Positions 8,555 through 17,470 are shown, counted from the first letter of the stretch. The stretch is DNA of 64,000 nucleotides from Mucilaginibacter pankratovii (GCF_014773265.1 NZ_JACWMY010000003.1:1-64000), one strand, 5' to 3'. Notes: generated by a model not told the origin, from the letters alone. Numbers and translations: made by a program.

Positions 8555-10096
8555 ATGGCTGAAACTGGCTTTAAAAAATGGATAATTACCATTACGGTAA
8601 TTATGGCATCGCTGCTGGAGCTGATAGATACCACCATTGTAAACGTAGCGATACCGCACATACAGGGTAACCTGGGCGCCACGCTGGAAGATATTGCATG
8701 GGTGGTAACCGGCTACGCGGTTGCAAACGTAATCATCCTCCCCATGTCGGGATGGTTGGGCGGGCGCTTCGGCCGCAAACAGTACTTTCTTGCCTCTATC
8801 ATCGTATTTACCATCGCATCGTTTTTGTGCGGTAATGCAACCACGCTGGATGAACTGGTGGCCTTCCGTATACTACAGGGTATTGCCGGTGGGGGGTTAA
8901 TATCTACCGGGCAAACTATCCTGATAGAGACCTGGCCGCGCGAGCAAATTGGTACAGCTACAGCGCTGTTTGGTTTAGGCGCGGTAGTAGGTCCAACTGT
9001 AGGCCCAACCATCGGCGGCTGGATCACCGAGAACTACTCATGGCCCTGGATCTTTTACGTAAACCTACCGGTAGGCGCATTAGCTGCCTTCCTGGCCTAC
9101 ACTTTTATTAAAGAAACGCCCAAATCGGAGAAGCGCCCCATCGACTGGTGGGGGATTGGCTTGCTGGCTGTAGCGGTAGGTAGTTTACAAACCATATTAG
9201 AAAAAGGTGAATCGGAAGATTGGTTTGCAACAACCTACATCATCGTGTTAACGGTAACTGCTGTTTTAGGAACCCTCCTGTTCATCTGGCGCGAAATGAG
9301 TACCGACCACCCAATTGTAAACTTTGCCATTATGCGGCACCGCAGTTTTTCGGTAGGGATGTTCACCTCCTTTATTTTAGGATTCGGGCTGTATGGCTCG
9401 GTATTCGTGTTCCCGGTGTTCTGCCAGAATTTGCTTGGCTTTAACGCGCAGCAAACAGGTGAGCTGTTGTTCCCCGGGGGTTTGTGTACCATATTCATGA
9501 TGCCGTTCATCGGCAAAATGCTTAATAAAGGCATCCCCGCGCAGTTTATGGCTACTGTTGGTATGTTCCTGTTCTTTGTGTTTACCTGGATGCTGAGCAA
9601 TTCAACCCTGGCAACAGGCGAGAGAGATGTATTGATACCCTTGCTGATACGCGGTGTGGGTATGGCTTTATTGTTTGTACCGCTAACCACGCTGGCCATG
9701 GCCGATTTGAAAGGCGCAGAAATTGGGCAGGGCTCGGGCTTAAACAACATGATGAGGCAGTTAGGCGGATCCTTTGGTATAGCAGCCTTAACAACTATTA
9801 TACATATTCGCCAGGGCTTTCACCGCAGTGTGCTGATAGAGCACGTAAACCCGTATAACCCGGCATTTACCGAAAGGCTGCACATGCTTACGCAAGGTTT
9901 TATGGCTAAAGGTAAATCAATACTGGATGCTACGCATATGGCTTATGCTGCTATAGAAGGAACGGTGATAAGACAAACAATGTTGCTATCGTATGATGAC
10001 GCCTACTGGATCTCGGGCCTGGTGATGCTGTTCTCCATACCACTACTATACCTGCAGCCATTTAAGAAGCTGAAGGCGGTTACCGATTCGCACTAA
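8555..10096 (+). CDS. DHA2 family MFS drug transporter (EmrB-like)
   Basis: A 513-residue transporter with about 14 membrane segments, as in the DHA2 (14-TMS) drug:proton antiporters. Visible motifs are LDTTIVNVAIPHIQ-like LIDTTIVNVAIPHIQG in TM1, the motif A region GWLGGRFGRKQ and motif C GLGAVVGPTVGPTIGGW. It is the last gene of the tetR-tolC-emrA-emrB unit, followed 6 bases after the stop codon by a strong terminator. The complete tripartite pump probably exports hydrophobic toxic compounds; the substrate cannot be read from sequence. Confidence 0.92.
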   Translation: MAETGFKKWIITITVIMASLLELIDTTIVNVAIPHIQGNLGATLEDIAWVVTGYAVANVIILPMSGWLGGRFGRKQYFLASIIVFTIASFLCGNATTLDELVAFRILQGIAGGGLISTGQTILIETWPREQIGTATALFGLGAVVGPTVGPTIGGWITENYSWPWIFYVNLPVGALAAFLAYTFIKETPKSEKRPIDWWGIGLLAVAVGSLQTILEKGESEDWFATTYIIVLTVTAVLGTLLFIWREMSTDHPIVNFAIMRHRSFSVGMFTSFILGFGLYGSVFVFPVFCQNLLGFNAQQTGELLFPGGLCTIFMMPFIGKMLNKGIPAQFMATVGMFLFFVFTWMLSNSTLATGERDVLIPLLIRGVGMALLFVPLTTLAMADLKGAEIGQGSGLNNMMRQLGGSFGIAALTTIIHIRQGFHRSVLIEHVNPYNPAFTERLHMLTQGFMAKGKSILDATHMAYAAIEGTVIRQTMLLSYDDAYWISGLVMLFSIPLLYLQPFKKLKAVTDSH

Positions 10097-10102
10097 AAAA
10101 CA

Positions 10103-10139
10103 AAACCGTTCAGTCTTGTCAACTGAACGGTTTCTCCAA
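10103..10139 (+). terminator. Terminator of the efflux operon
   Basis: AAACCGTTCAG (10103-10113) and CTGAACGGTTT (10123-10133) form a perfect 11-bp stem with a 9-base loop, 6 bases after the transporter stop codon. The following tract is A-rich rather than T-rich, so it may work best in both directions through the TTT at the arm end. Confidence 0.7.
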
Positions 10140-10308
10140 AAAAATCAACAATTAAATTTGTAATCCCCCTCCGGATTCACAAAGTGTTAGTTAAAAAAAA
10201 TTATGATTAAGAGAGGTGTTATAATCTTATGCTATAAAATTAGTTGTTTTTAATTAACAAACCCAAATTTAATTTCATATTATTTTCATGTTGACTGTTT
10301 TGATAAAG
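10140..10308. other. AT-rich gap between two terminators
   Basis: No gene is seen here; the only open frames are 16-18 codons long. TAAATTTG at 10153-10160 fits the -7 consensus. A transcript starting just after it would run about 170 nt to the terminator at 10309-10339, so a small RNA is possible. No known RNA family was recognised. Confidence 0.3.
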
Positions 10309-10339
10309 AAGGGGCGCCCAAAAGGAGGCGCCTTTTTTT
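10309..10339 (+). terminator. Rho-independent terminator with T-tract
   Basis: GGCGCC pairs with GGCGCC (10327-10332) across the loop CAAAAGGA, extended by wobble pairs, and is followed by seven T. It is a textbook terminator for the plus strand, yet the efflux operon already ends at 10103-10133, so what it terminates is unclear. Confidence 0.75.
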
Positions 10340-10440
10340 ATTAAAGATTCGTAATAGGCACCTATGCACTCTCAAATAATCACTTTACCATCGTAATACA
10401 TTTAAATGGTGTAAATAATTATATTAGGTAAATTATTCAT

Positions 10441-11544
10441 ATGAAAACTTTTTTTTCTTCTTGGTGGATTGTCTTACTCATATTTTTCTCATTCGTTATT
10501 GCTGCCATTTACCTTAGATATCTTTCAATTTGGACAATAGTTCAATATTATAGTTATATCCATCACCCTGAAAAGTTTAATACAGAAACGACAGCCCAGA
10601 TTGGTGATACAATAGGAGGAACAACGGCCCCTTTTATTGCTTTACTTGCCGGATTTTTGACTTTCATTGCATTCTGGGCACAACTACGCGCGAATAATCA
10701 AGTACAAGATCAGTTCAAATTGCAACAGTTTGAATCGCAGTTTTTTGAAATGATTAGATTACACAAAGAGAATATCAATGAAATGAAAATTGCTGGGTAT
10801 AGTTATTTAACTGCTACTACTATTTCAAAAAGCGATGGAAATGAGACCATTAGTCGAACCCAAATCGAGCGATCTATTGAGGGGCGTAAAGTATTTGTTT
10901 CGATGGTTAAAGAATTAAACGCCTGCTTCGCCGTATGCAAAAGTTGTGGAGATAAATTTAATATCCCACAAGGGGACCTCAAAGAAATAGCTTATCGACT
11001 ATTTTTTTTTGGTTCTTTTTCAAGCCTCATAGACGACCATGGACACGTAGATTTCATAGCAGCCTGCAGGGTCAAACTTAAAGAGATTCGAATTGAACAT
11101 AAAGATACTTTTGGAGGAAAAAAAGAATTTTTAGTAGGTGGGCAAAACGTAGATCTTCACATTAAATACGCACCGTTTACAGGGCATGAATCCCGTTTGG
11201 CGCACTATTACCGTCATTTATTTAGTGCGGTAAAATTCGTGGTCAGAAAAGAACAAGAACAACTCTTTACCTATGAAAAATCTAGAGAATATTTAAAGAT
11301 TGTTCGTGCTCAAATGTCAAATGATGAGCAAATATTACTTTATCATAATTATATATCAGGATTAGGCGAGGCTTGGGAGAAAAGCCAAAATCGATTTTTA
11401 TCGAGATATAGAATGCTTCATAACCTACCTTTAAATCGAGTAAGATTTGTAGAGGCCCCCCGATTACATTTTCGAGAAAGGATTTTGGAGATTAAAAAAC
11501 AATCAAAAGGCAATGATCCGATGTTCGAATGGGGCGACGAATAA
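10441..11544 (+). CDS. Putative phage abortive infection protein (putAbiC-like membrane protein)
   Basis: A 367-residue protein with two N-terminal membrane segments (about 8-30 and 60-82) and a cytoplasmic helical domain. The order of motifs matches the putative phage abortive infection family (putAbiC, related to lactococcal AbiC): IGDTIGGTTAPFIALLAGFL, then QFESQFFEMIRLHKENI at the membrane exit, SRLAHYYRHLFSAVKFV near residues 245-261, and LKIVRAQMSNDEQILLYHNY near 283-302. The gene is clearly more AT-rich than its neighbours and uses AT-ending codons, which points to acquisition by transfer. It stands alone between the terminators of the efflux operon and the convergent ahpD gene. A role in phage defence is inferred from the family name; other roles are possible. 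Confidence 0.7.
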   Translation: MKTFFSSWWIVLLIFFSFVIAAIYLRYLSIWTIVQYYSYIHHPEKFNTETTAQIGDTIGGTTAPFIALLAGFLTFIAFWAQLRANNQVQDQFKLQQFESQFFEMIRLHKENINEMKIAGYSYLTATTISKSDGNETISRTQIERSIEGRKVFVSMVKELNACFAVCKSCGDKFNIPQGDLKEIAYRLFFFGSFSSLIDDHGHVDFIAACRVKLKEIRIEHKDTFGGKKEFLVGGQNVDLHIKYAPFTGHESRLAHYYRHLFSAVKFVVRKEQEQLFTYEKSREYLKIVRAQMSNDEQILLYHNYISGLGEAWEKSQNRFLSRYRMLHNLPLNRVRFVEAPRLHFRERILEIKKQSKGNDPMFEWGDE

Positions 11545-11578
11545 TTATCCTCCAACAGCCGCAATAAAATTAATAAAC

Positions 11579-11611
11579 CCTGAAACGGGCAATAAATTTG
11601 ACTGTTTCAGG
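11579..11611. terminator. Stem-loop between convergent genes
   Basis: CCTGAAAC and GTTTCAGG form a perfect 8-bp stem with a 17-base loop between the converging putAbiC and ahpD genes. It lacks a T-run on either strand, so this is a weak terminator candidate. Confidence 0.4.
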
Positions 11612-11629
11612 ATTATAATAAGCAGCCTT

Positions 11630-12214
11630 TTAAAAAACAATCTTCCCGGTAGCAGTTACCAACGATGCTATACGTACCGCATCAAATATCCGCTCCTCGG
11701 TAGTACCAAGTTTTATCAGCGAATCTTCGTGCGCGTTCACACACATCTCGCAACCGTTAACGGCAGATATAGCCAGGCTCATCAGCTCAAAAAATTCTTT
11801 CCCGGTTACCGGCTTCATCATCAGCTGCATACGGATCCGCGCAGGGATCTGGGTATACTTTTCCTTCTGCGTAAAATGCCTGAAACGGTAAAATATATTA
11901 TTTGATGCCAATAACGACGCACAACCGGCGGCCTCTGCAACATCGGCAGCGGTAGCACCCTGCGCTTCGGCGTATTGAGTGTAGTAGTTGGTAAGCGGCA
12001 GGTTATTGTTGTTTACAGCGGCGCTTAGGCCCAGCAGGGCGCATTCCTTTTCGCTCAGGTGGGCCGATGTAAGGGTGCTGGTTAAATTCAGCTTAAAATC
12101 CCTCAAATAGCGCGACTCGCCTTTTTCCAGCAAAGTAAGGCTGGCGGTACGGTAGGCAGTATCCAGGTTAAGGCTCTGTAATATCTCTTGTATAATCTCG
12201 GTACTTTCGTTCAT
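11630..12214 (-). CDS. ahpD: AhpD-like alkylhydroperoxidase (carboxymuconolactone decarboxylase family)
   Basis: A 194-residue all-helical protein of the CMD/AhpD family. The active-site motif C155-E-M-C158-V-N-A-H162 near the C-terminus holds the redox cysteine pair and the conserved histidine of AhpD. In mycobacteria AhpD reduces AhpC using electrons from a lipoylated partner. Here the gene lies just downstream of an AhpC-type peroxiredoxin on the same strand, which strongly supports that pairing. A hairpin with a T-run separates the two, so expression may be partly uncoupled. Confidence 0.88.
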   Translation of the reverse strand: MNESTEIIQEILQSLNLDTAYRTASLTLLEKGESRYLRDFKLNLTSTLTSAHLSEKECALLGLSAAVNNNNLPLTNYYTQYAEAQGATAADVAEAAGCASLLASNNIFYRFRHFTQKEKYTQIPARIRMQLMMKPVTGKEFFELMSLAISAVNGCEMCVNAHEDSLIKLGTTEERIFDAVRIASLVTATGKIVF

Positions 12215-12231
12215 GGTAAATATGTTATGGT

Positions 12232-12265
12232 ATAAAAAAGCCCTGCACCTAAGGGCACAAGGGCT
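12232..12265 (-). terminator. Terminator or attenuator between ahpC and ahpD
   Basis: On the minus strand AGCCCT, a 15-base loop and AGGGCT are followed by TTTTTTA. It sits after the ahpC stop codon and 17 bases before the ahpD start codon, so it may reduce ahpD transcription relative to ahpC. Confidence 0.55.
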
Positions 12266-12286
12266 ATATATATAGGGGTAGTAAAA

Positions 12287-12832
12287 TTAAACGGTTAACG
12301 TTTCCTCGCCTTTTTCCCAGTTACATGGGCAAAGCTCATCTGTTTGTAAACCATCAAGCACACGTAAAACTTCTTTAACGTTACGGCCAACGCTCAAATC
12401 GTTAACACATACCCAGCGGATGATACCGGTAGGGTCGATAATGAAGGTAGCGCGGTAAGCGATCTTTTCGTTTGGCTCCAAAATACCCAGGTCTTCGGCT
12501 AATGATTTTGAAGTATCGGCAAGCATCGGGAATTTAAGATCGCGCAGATCGTCGTGGTCTCTTCTCCAGGCAGCGTGTACAAATTCAGAATCGGTAGAAG
12601 CACCAATTAAACGGGTTTCGCGGTCGCGGAACTCACCATAGTTTTTGTTGAACTCGGCAATCTCTGTCGGGCACACAAAAGTGAAATCTTTTGGCCACCA
12701 GAACATTACGGTCCATACGTTATCATCATTCACCAAAAAATCAGATGTGATGGTTTCAAACTCTTTACCTTTTTCGAGGCTTGTTACGGCTATTTTAGAA
12801 AACTTTGGGAATTGTTGTCCTATTGTCAACAT
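12287..12832 (-). CDS. ahpC: Peroxiredoxin, AhpC type
   Basis: A 181-residue 2-Cys peroxiredoxin. The peroxidatic Cys54 lies in DFTFVCPTEIAEF, and two further cysteines near the end (C168, C170 in ELCPCNW) can act as resolving residues. This form resembles the mycobacterial AhpC that works with AhpD rather than AhpF, consistent with the ahpD gene next to it. It reduces hydrogen peroxide and organic hydroperoxides in the cytoplasm. TATATTTG on the minus strand (12861-12868) is a likely -7 box. No OxyR site was recognised. Confidence 0.92.
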   Translation of the reverse strand: MLTIGQQFPKFSKIAVTSLEKGKEFETITSDFLVNDDNVWTVMFWWPKDFTFVCPTEIAEFNKNYGEFRDRETRLIGASTDSEFVHAAWRRDHDDLRDLKFPMLADTSKSLAEDLGILEPNEKIAYRATFIIDPTGIIRWVCVNDLSVGRNVKEVLRVLDGLQTDELCPCNWEKGEETLTV

Positions 12833-12860
12833 AATGGATGTTTTATTAAAATTTATGCAA

Positions 12861-12868
12861 CAAATATA
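12861..12868 (-). promoter_or_regulatory. -7 box TATATTTG of ahpC
   Basis: It matches TAnnTTTG exactly on the minus strand, 28 bases before the ATG. The -33 element is not clear. Confidence 0.4.
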
Positions 12869-13017
12869 GGGCTTTTGGCGCTGTGTTTTTATCTCAATTA
12901 TCTATGGCATATAGAGAAATGCTATAGTGTTTAAAACACACCATCGTAGGCATTTAGCGCTGATTGAGCCGGGCGAAAGAACTTTTATAACTAATTTTAT
13001 TTGCTTATCATTATCAC

Positions 13018-14925
13018 ATGAAAACCAAACCTATCCTTATTGCGGCAGCCGTTGTGCTGGTAGCCGTTTGCGGCTTTTTGTTTGTTGGATGCAAAACAGC
13101 AAAAACAACCGAAAAGGCTGCCATTATTACCTTTTTAAAAGATTTTAACAGCGAAATAAAGGCCGGCAATACTAAAGCGGCGTTGGCTTTTTTTGAAGAA
13201 GGGCCCAATACAAAAGCCAACAAGGCGCTTATAAAAGTGCTTTGTGGTAAAAGTGGCATCAGCGGAAAAGGCAAACCCCTGTTCAAGGTGAGTTTGGATG
13301 TGGACCAGGCAGGTGTCGATTTTACCAATCCCTTGATGGTGATAGCCGTTGTTGCTGCAGAATTTAAACACGACAGTGTAGCCATTGCAGCTTCGCACAT
13401 TAATTTTACGCTTCACAAGGCTAATGGCAAACAGTACAAAATTTCAACAGCTAAGGTTGATGATTTTGCATCAGACTATGCCCTGTATCAAAATAAGGTG
13501 ATTAATGCTACCGTGCCCGAAACAGATTTATACAGTGCAGAAACCCTTGCTGCCTTTAAAACAGCCGAACAATTAAAAACCCGTTACGATAGCGTGCTAT
13601 GGTTTCAACACGTAGATAAAAAGACCTGGTTTTACGTTGTGAAAGGCACTTTGCCGGAGAATTTTTACTGGCAAGACCCTGAGAAACCTACACCCATAGA
13701 TTATAAGATGGGTTTGGTTGGCCCCGATCTAAAGGAAATTGTACCGGTGGAATACGATATGGTGCACAATATCGGCGGCACTATCGATAGCTTGATAGAG
13801 GTTGAAAAAGGAGGTAAAAAAGGCCTTTATAATATGGCCGGCAAGCTGGTGGTGCCGGTAACCTACGACCTTATTTTACCACTAAAAGACAATGAAAACC
13901 TCGCAGTTTTAAAAAACGGGGAAGCCTATACCTATCTAAATAAAGAGCTGGCGACAAGCGAAGCTATTGCAGATTTTAAAATAGCCGATGTATTGCCCAG
14001 GGTTAAATACATTTCAAACTCTTACACCCTAAGCGAAAAGAGTTACAAAAGCACCATGGAGTATAACGACAGGAACATGACGTCATCGTTAGTGATAGCG
14101 CCCTCTTATCTGGTTGAATGGCAAATGCTTGCAAAATTTGTAAACTTTCCAAACCCGTTAAGAAAAACACAAGACGAGGAAGAAGGCCAGGGTAGCCGCT
14201 CGATAGATGTAAAATACAATGGTGCCGAAAACGATGAAAGCAATTGGTTTCAAAGCGCATTTTACTCGGTGGTAAATGATTATTTAGGTGGCCGTGGCGG
14301 ATTATATGAAACCAAGAATGTTTTGGTGGTTGATAAAAAACACAACAAAGTAATGGGATTTGAGGCTGATACCTATTTTGGTGAGGGCGAAGGTGGCGGG
14401 CAACTAACCGGCGATTGCAATCAAAACAGCATCAGGGCCATAAACGACTCGCTTTTTGAGTATAAAACCACAGCTATTTTGGAGCAGGACCTGTTCGACA
14501 AAAACCAATACATAGAAGAAGGCCCATACTACAATTATCTTAAGCTTGTAAACGGCAAGCTTGTAAAGCTTAATACCAGCAGGATGTTCCCCACGCAGTT
14601 TGTGAAGCTTGATGATTCGTACCTGTCCGACTGCTATATGTTTACCTCCATTACAAAGAATTATGAAAATCGTGAGCACAAGACAATAGACCACGCGACC
14701 GCCGAAATTTTGCAGGTAATGAAAAACGAGATTTATGCCTCGTATAGGTACCAGTTTAAAAGCTCAAGATGGAATGAGGTGTTTCAACGCTATAAATATG
14801 CAGGCAGAGATACCGTTTTAAACGCTAACGTAGACGATTCCTTAACCGCCGTTGATAAATACAACATCGATTTTATAAACCGTAAGCTGCAAATAAAGAA
14901 GCCTGCCGTAGCGGCACTGAGATGA
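13018..14925 (+). CDS. WG-repeat-containing lipoprotein, function unknown
   Basis: A 635-residue predicted lipoprotein: a hydrophobic N-terminus ends in LFVGC with Cys25 as the lipidation site. Residues ~230-310 contain WG-type repeats (KKGLYNMAGKLVVPVTYDLILPL; also MGLVGPDLKEIVPVEYDMV), short beta units found in many Bacteroidetes surface proteins. The rest (about 310-635) has no motif I recognise. The gene overlaps the following DUF2306 gene by 4 bases (ATGA), so the two are co-translated and may work together at the envelope. Confidence 0.6.
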   Translation: MKTKPILIAAAVVLVAVCGFLFVGCKTAKTTEKAAIITFLKDFNSEIKAGNTKAALAFFEEGPNTKANKALIKVLCGKSGISGKGKPLFKVSLDVDQAGVDFTNPLMVIAVVAAEFKHDSVAIAASHINFTLHKANGKQYKISTAKVDDFASDYALYQNKVINATVPETDLYSAETLAAFKTAEQLKTRYDSVLWFQHVDKKTWFYVVKGTLPENFYWQDPEKPTPIDYKMGLVGPDLKEIVPVEYDMVHNIGGTIDSLIEVEKGGKKGLYNMAGKLVVPVTYDLILPLKDNENLAVLKNGEAYTYLNKELATSEAIADFKIADVLPRVKYISNSYTLSEKSYKSTMEYNDRNMTSSLVIAPSYLVEWQMLAKFVNFPNPLRKTQDEEEGQGSRSIDVKYNGAENDESNWFQSAFYSVVNDYLGGRGGLYETKNVLVVDKKHNKVMGFEADTYFGEGEGGGQLTGDCNQNSIRAINDSLFEYKTTAILEQDLFDKNQYIEEGPYYNYLKLVNGKLVKLNTSRMFPTQFVKLDDSYLSDCYMFTSITKNYENREHKTIDHATAEILQVMKNEIYASYRYQFKSSRWNEVFQRYKYAGRDTVLNANVDDSLTAVDKYNIDFINRKLQIKKPAVAALR

Positions 14926-15566
14926 GGATTGTAATACGGGTATTGTGGTATTTCGCGTTTTTTTGGGTAATGGTGCTAAGTGCCGGTACTATTATACAAT
15001 ACCTGGATTTTAAGCACGACACCTTTTTCCTGCATATTAAGCAGCATGCGGTAGATACCGGCTGGTACCTACCGGCCTTTTACTGCCATATTTTTGCCAG
15101 TAGCGTGATATTGATCATCGGGTTTTTCCAGTTCTCCAAAAAGGTTTACAATAACCGCCCGCTGCACAAAACGCTGGGCAAAATTTACGTGTTCGGTATC
15201 CTGTTTATCGCCGCGCCGGGAGCTTATGTGATGACCTTGTTCGTCAACCGTGGGCCGGGCGTTTTCGCTTCTTTTTTAATCCAGAACACGCTTTGGGTAG
15301 TCTGCACGCTGGCCGCCTGGCTGCTGGTGATGAAGGGCCGCATTGGCGATCATAAAAAAATGATGCGCCGCAGCTACGCGCTGGCCTTTGGCGCGGTAAC
15401 GCTAAGATTCTACATCTGGCTGTTTACCACGTTTGGGCATGGTGTTGGTTTCGAGCATAATTACCTCATTATAGCCTTTGCAAGCTGGGTGCCGAACTTG
15501 GTATTGGCGGAGGTCATCAATAGGAATGAAGAGAAAACACAGCGCCCCTTACCTACTGGAGAATAA
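14922..15566 (+). CDS. DUF2306 membrane protein
   Basis: A 214-residue integral membrane protein with about six hydrophobic segments. The pattern HKTLGKIYVFGIL followed by DHKKMMRRSYALAFGAVTLRFYIW is typical of DUF2306, a family of small bacterial membrane proteins with conserved histidines and no known biochemical role. The start overlaps the stop of the WG lipoprotein gene (ATGA), indicating translational coupling. Confidence 0.75.
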   Translation: MRIVIRVLWYFAFFWVMVLSAGTIIQYLDFKHDTFFLHIKQHAVDTGWYLPAFYCHIFASSVILIIGFFQFSKKVYNNRPLHKTLGKIYVFGILFIAAPGAYVMTLFVNRGPGVFASFLIQNTLWVVCTLAAWLLVMKGRIGDHKKMMRRSYALAFGAVTLRFYIWLFTTFGHGVGFEHNYLIIAFASWVPNLVLAEVINRNEEKTQRPLPTGE

Positions 15567-15573
15567 GCCACCA

Positions 15574-15694
15574 TGTCATATCGAGGAAAGCGCAGCGACG
15601 AGATATCTTGTTGTATATGCAAGGCGGGATTGCAATGTGGCGAACTTTGCATCATTAACAAGTTCTCTCCCTCGTACCTCGGTTCGAGATGACA
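15574..15694. repeat. Intergenic palindromic repeat, GTCATATCGAG type
   Basis: TGTCATATCGAG at the left pairs imperfectly with TTCGAGATGACA at the right. The centre contains GTGGCGAACTTTGCAT (15637-15652), the exact reverse complement of 16 bases inside the repeat at 355-452. It fills the gap between two convergent genes. Confidence 0.7.
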
Positions 15695-15712
15695 CGGTGG
15701 TTAAAGTATTTC

Positions 15713-17341
15713 CTACAAAATATACTTCGTACTCAAAAAGTTCGAATCATTATCATTTACAATTTCATTGATAAGCTGTTTATTCGCTTCATTCAGCTTA
15801 GTAGCAACCAGCGAGCGGATAGAGAACGACCGCAATGCATCATGCACCGAAAGCGTGCCTTCCGCGCTATCCTTGCGCCCGGTGAAAGGGAATACATCCG
15901 GCCCGCGCTGGCATTGGCTGTTGATATTTACGCGGCTCACCAGGTTCACAAATGGGTCTATCAGTGCCGAGATCTCTTTGGCATCGTTGCTAAAAATACT
16001 CACCTGCATCCCATGCGGCGAATCTATCTGGTAATCAATAGTTTCTTCAATATCCTCAAAAGGTATCACGGGGATGATGGGGCCAAACTGCTCCTCGCGG
16101 TACAGTTTCATTTTCTCGTTAACCGGGTACACCACCGCCGGGAACACGAAGGATTCGGCGGTTACGCCGCCATGCTCGTTCATTACTTTAGCGCCATTGG
16201 CTATGGCATCGTCTATACATTCTTTTAGATAGTCAGGCTTATGCGGCTCGGGCAGTGGGGTAAGCTTTACGCCATCCGTCCAGGGCAGTCCGGGTTTCAG
16301 GGCACTAACTGCATCGCTTAGCAGCTTTAAAAACTCATCAGCTACCGCTTTATGTACAAATATAATTTTGATAGCCGTACAGCGCTGACCGTTGAAAGAC
16401 AATGCGCCCAGGATACATTCGCTTACGGCGAGTTTCAGGTCGGCATTTTTGGTAACGATGGCGGCGTTCTTGGCATCCAGGCTAAGCACCGCGCGCAGTC
16501 TGTTCACTTTGGGGTGGCGTTTCTTCAGATCGTTGGCTACCTTGCTGCTACCTATGAAGGCCAGCACGTTGATCTTGCCTGTTGCCATCAGCCCCGGCGT
16601 AACCACCGCACCACGGCCGTAAACAGTATTTACCACTCCTTTAGGGAAGGCATCTTTAAAAGCCTCCAGCAATGGATAATGCAAAAGCGTACCGTGCTTA
16701 GGTGGTTTAAATAATATGGTGTTGCCCATGATCAGGGCGGGGATCAACGTGGTAAAGGTTTCGTTCAGCGGGTAGTTGAATGGCCCCATACAAAGCACCA
16801 CGCCGAGCGGGGAGCGGCGGATCTGGGCAACCAGTCCTTCCGCCATCTCGAAACGCGAGGATTGCCTGTCGATGTCTTTTAAGCCGTCGATGGTGGCGTT
16901 GATGTATTCCACCGTGCGGTCGAACTCCTTGGCAGAGTCGGCGTAGGATTTACCGATTTCCCACATAATAAGTTTTACGATAAGCGTACGCTGCTCTATC
17001 ATCTTGTACACGAATTTATCCATGCACTTAATGCGGTCAACAATGCTCATAGTGGGCCATTCGCCGCGGCCGTTATCATAGGCTTTCAGGGCGGCTTCCA
17101 TCGCTTCCATGGCCTCGTATTCTCCGCAAACGGGATAGGTACCAATCAGCTTGCGTTTCAATACACCATCGGCATCAGGCAGCATTACGGGCGAGTAAAC
17201 TTCGCTTACGTCGCCGCTCCACTGGCGCATTTCGCCGTTAACCAGATATTCGCGCTGGTGAATTTCTTCTATACGGTGCTGGGCAGGGATCTCCTCCTCG
17301 GGCACAAACATGGCCCGGAGTTGTTGTTGATAATCTTGCAT
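15713..17341 (-). CDS. Aldehyde dehydrogenase, GAPN-like (NADP-dependent glyceraldehyde-3-phosphate dehydrogenase group)
   Basis: A 542-residue ALDH-superfamily enzyme. Visible elements are GPFNYP with Asn189, the cofactor-site lysine in FKPPK (Lys212), the FIGSS glycine loop (~262-266) and the catalytic Cys321 in NGQRCTA. The N-terminal ~35 residues and overall pattern resemble the plant-type non-phosphorylating glyceraldehyde-3-phosphate dehydrogenase subgroup, which makes NADPH and 3-phosphoglycerate. Unusually, the ELGGK motif carrying the general-base glutamate reads LSLDAK, with Ser287 in the glutamate position. The ALDH family is certain; the GAPN assignment is less so. Confidence 0.75.
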   Translation of the reverse strand: MQDYQQQLRAMFVPEEEIPAQHRIEEIHQREYLVNGEMRQWSGDVSEVYSPVMLPDADGVLKRKLIGTYPVCGEYEAMEAMEAALKAYDNGRGEWPTMSIVDRIKCMDKFVYKMIEQRTLIVKLIMWEIGKSYADSAKEFDRTVEYINATIDGLKDIDRQSSRFEMAEGLVAQIRRSPLGVVLCMGPFNYPLNETFTTLIPALIMGNTILFKPPKHGTLLHYPLLEAFKDAFPKGVVNTVYGRGAVVTPGLMATGKINVLAFIGSSKVANDLKKRHPKVNRLRAVLSLDAKNAAIVTKNADLKLAVSECILGALSFNGQRCTAIKIIFVHKAVADEFLKLLSDAVSALKPGLPWTDGVKLTPLPEPHKPDYLKECIDDAIANGAKVMNEHGGVTAESFVFPAVVYPVNEKMKLYREEQFGPIIPVIPFEDIEETIDYQIDSPHGMQVSIFSNDAKEISALIDPFVNLVSRVNINSQCQRGPDVFPFTGRKDSAEGTLSVHDALRSFSIRSLVATKLNEANKQLINEIVNDNDSNFLSTKYIL

Positions 17342-17470
17342 AGGCGGGGTAGTTTTTATGTAAGCCTAAATTACAATTCTTTGCAGGGGAATGCAAGCAT
17401 GATGAATTAAGCTATTGTGAAATTGACGATAACGTGGTAGTGGCGATGATTTAAAAAAGCGCGAGGCTTA

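Noticed and set aside
10289..10345. Short frame of 18 codons running through the second terminator
   Set aside because: It overlaps the terminator stem and has no conserved or coding-like features.
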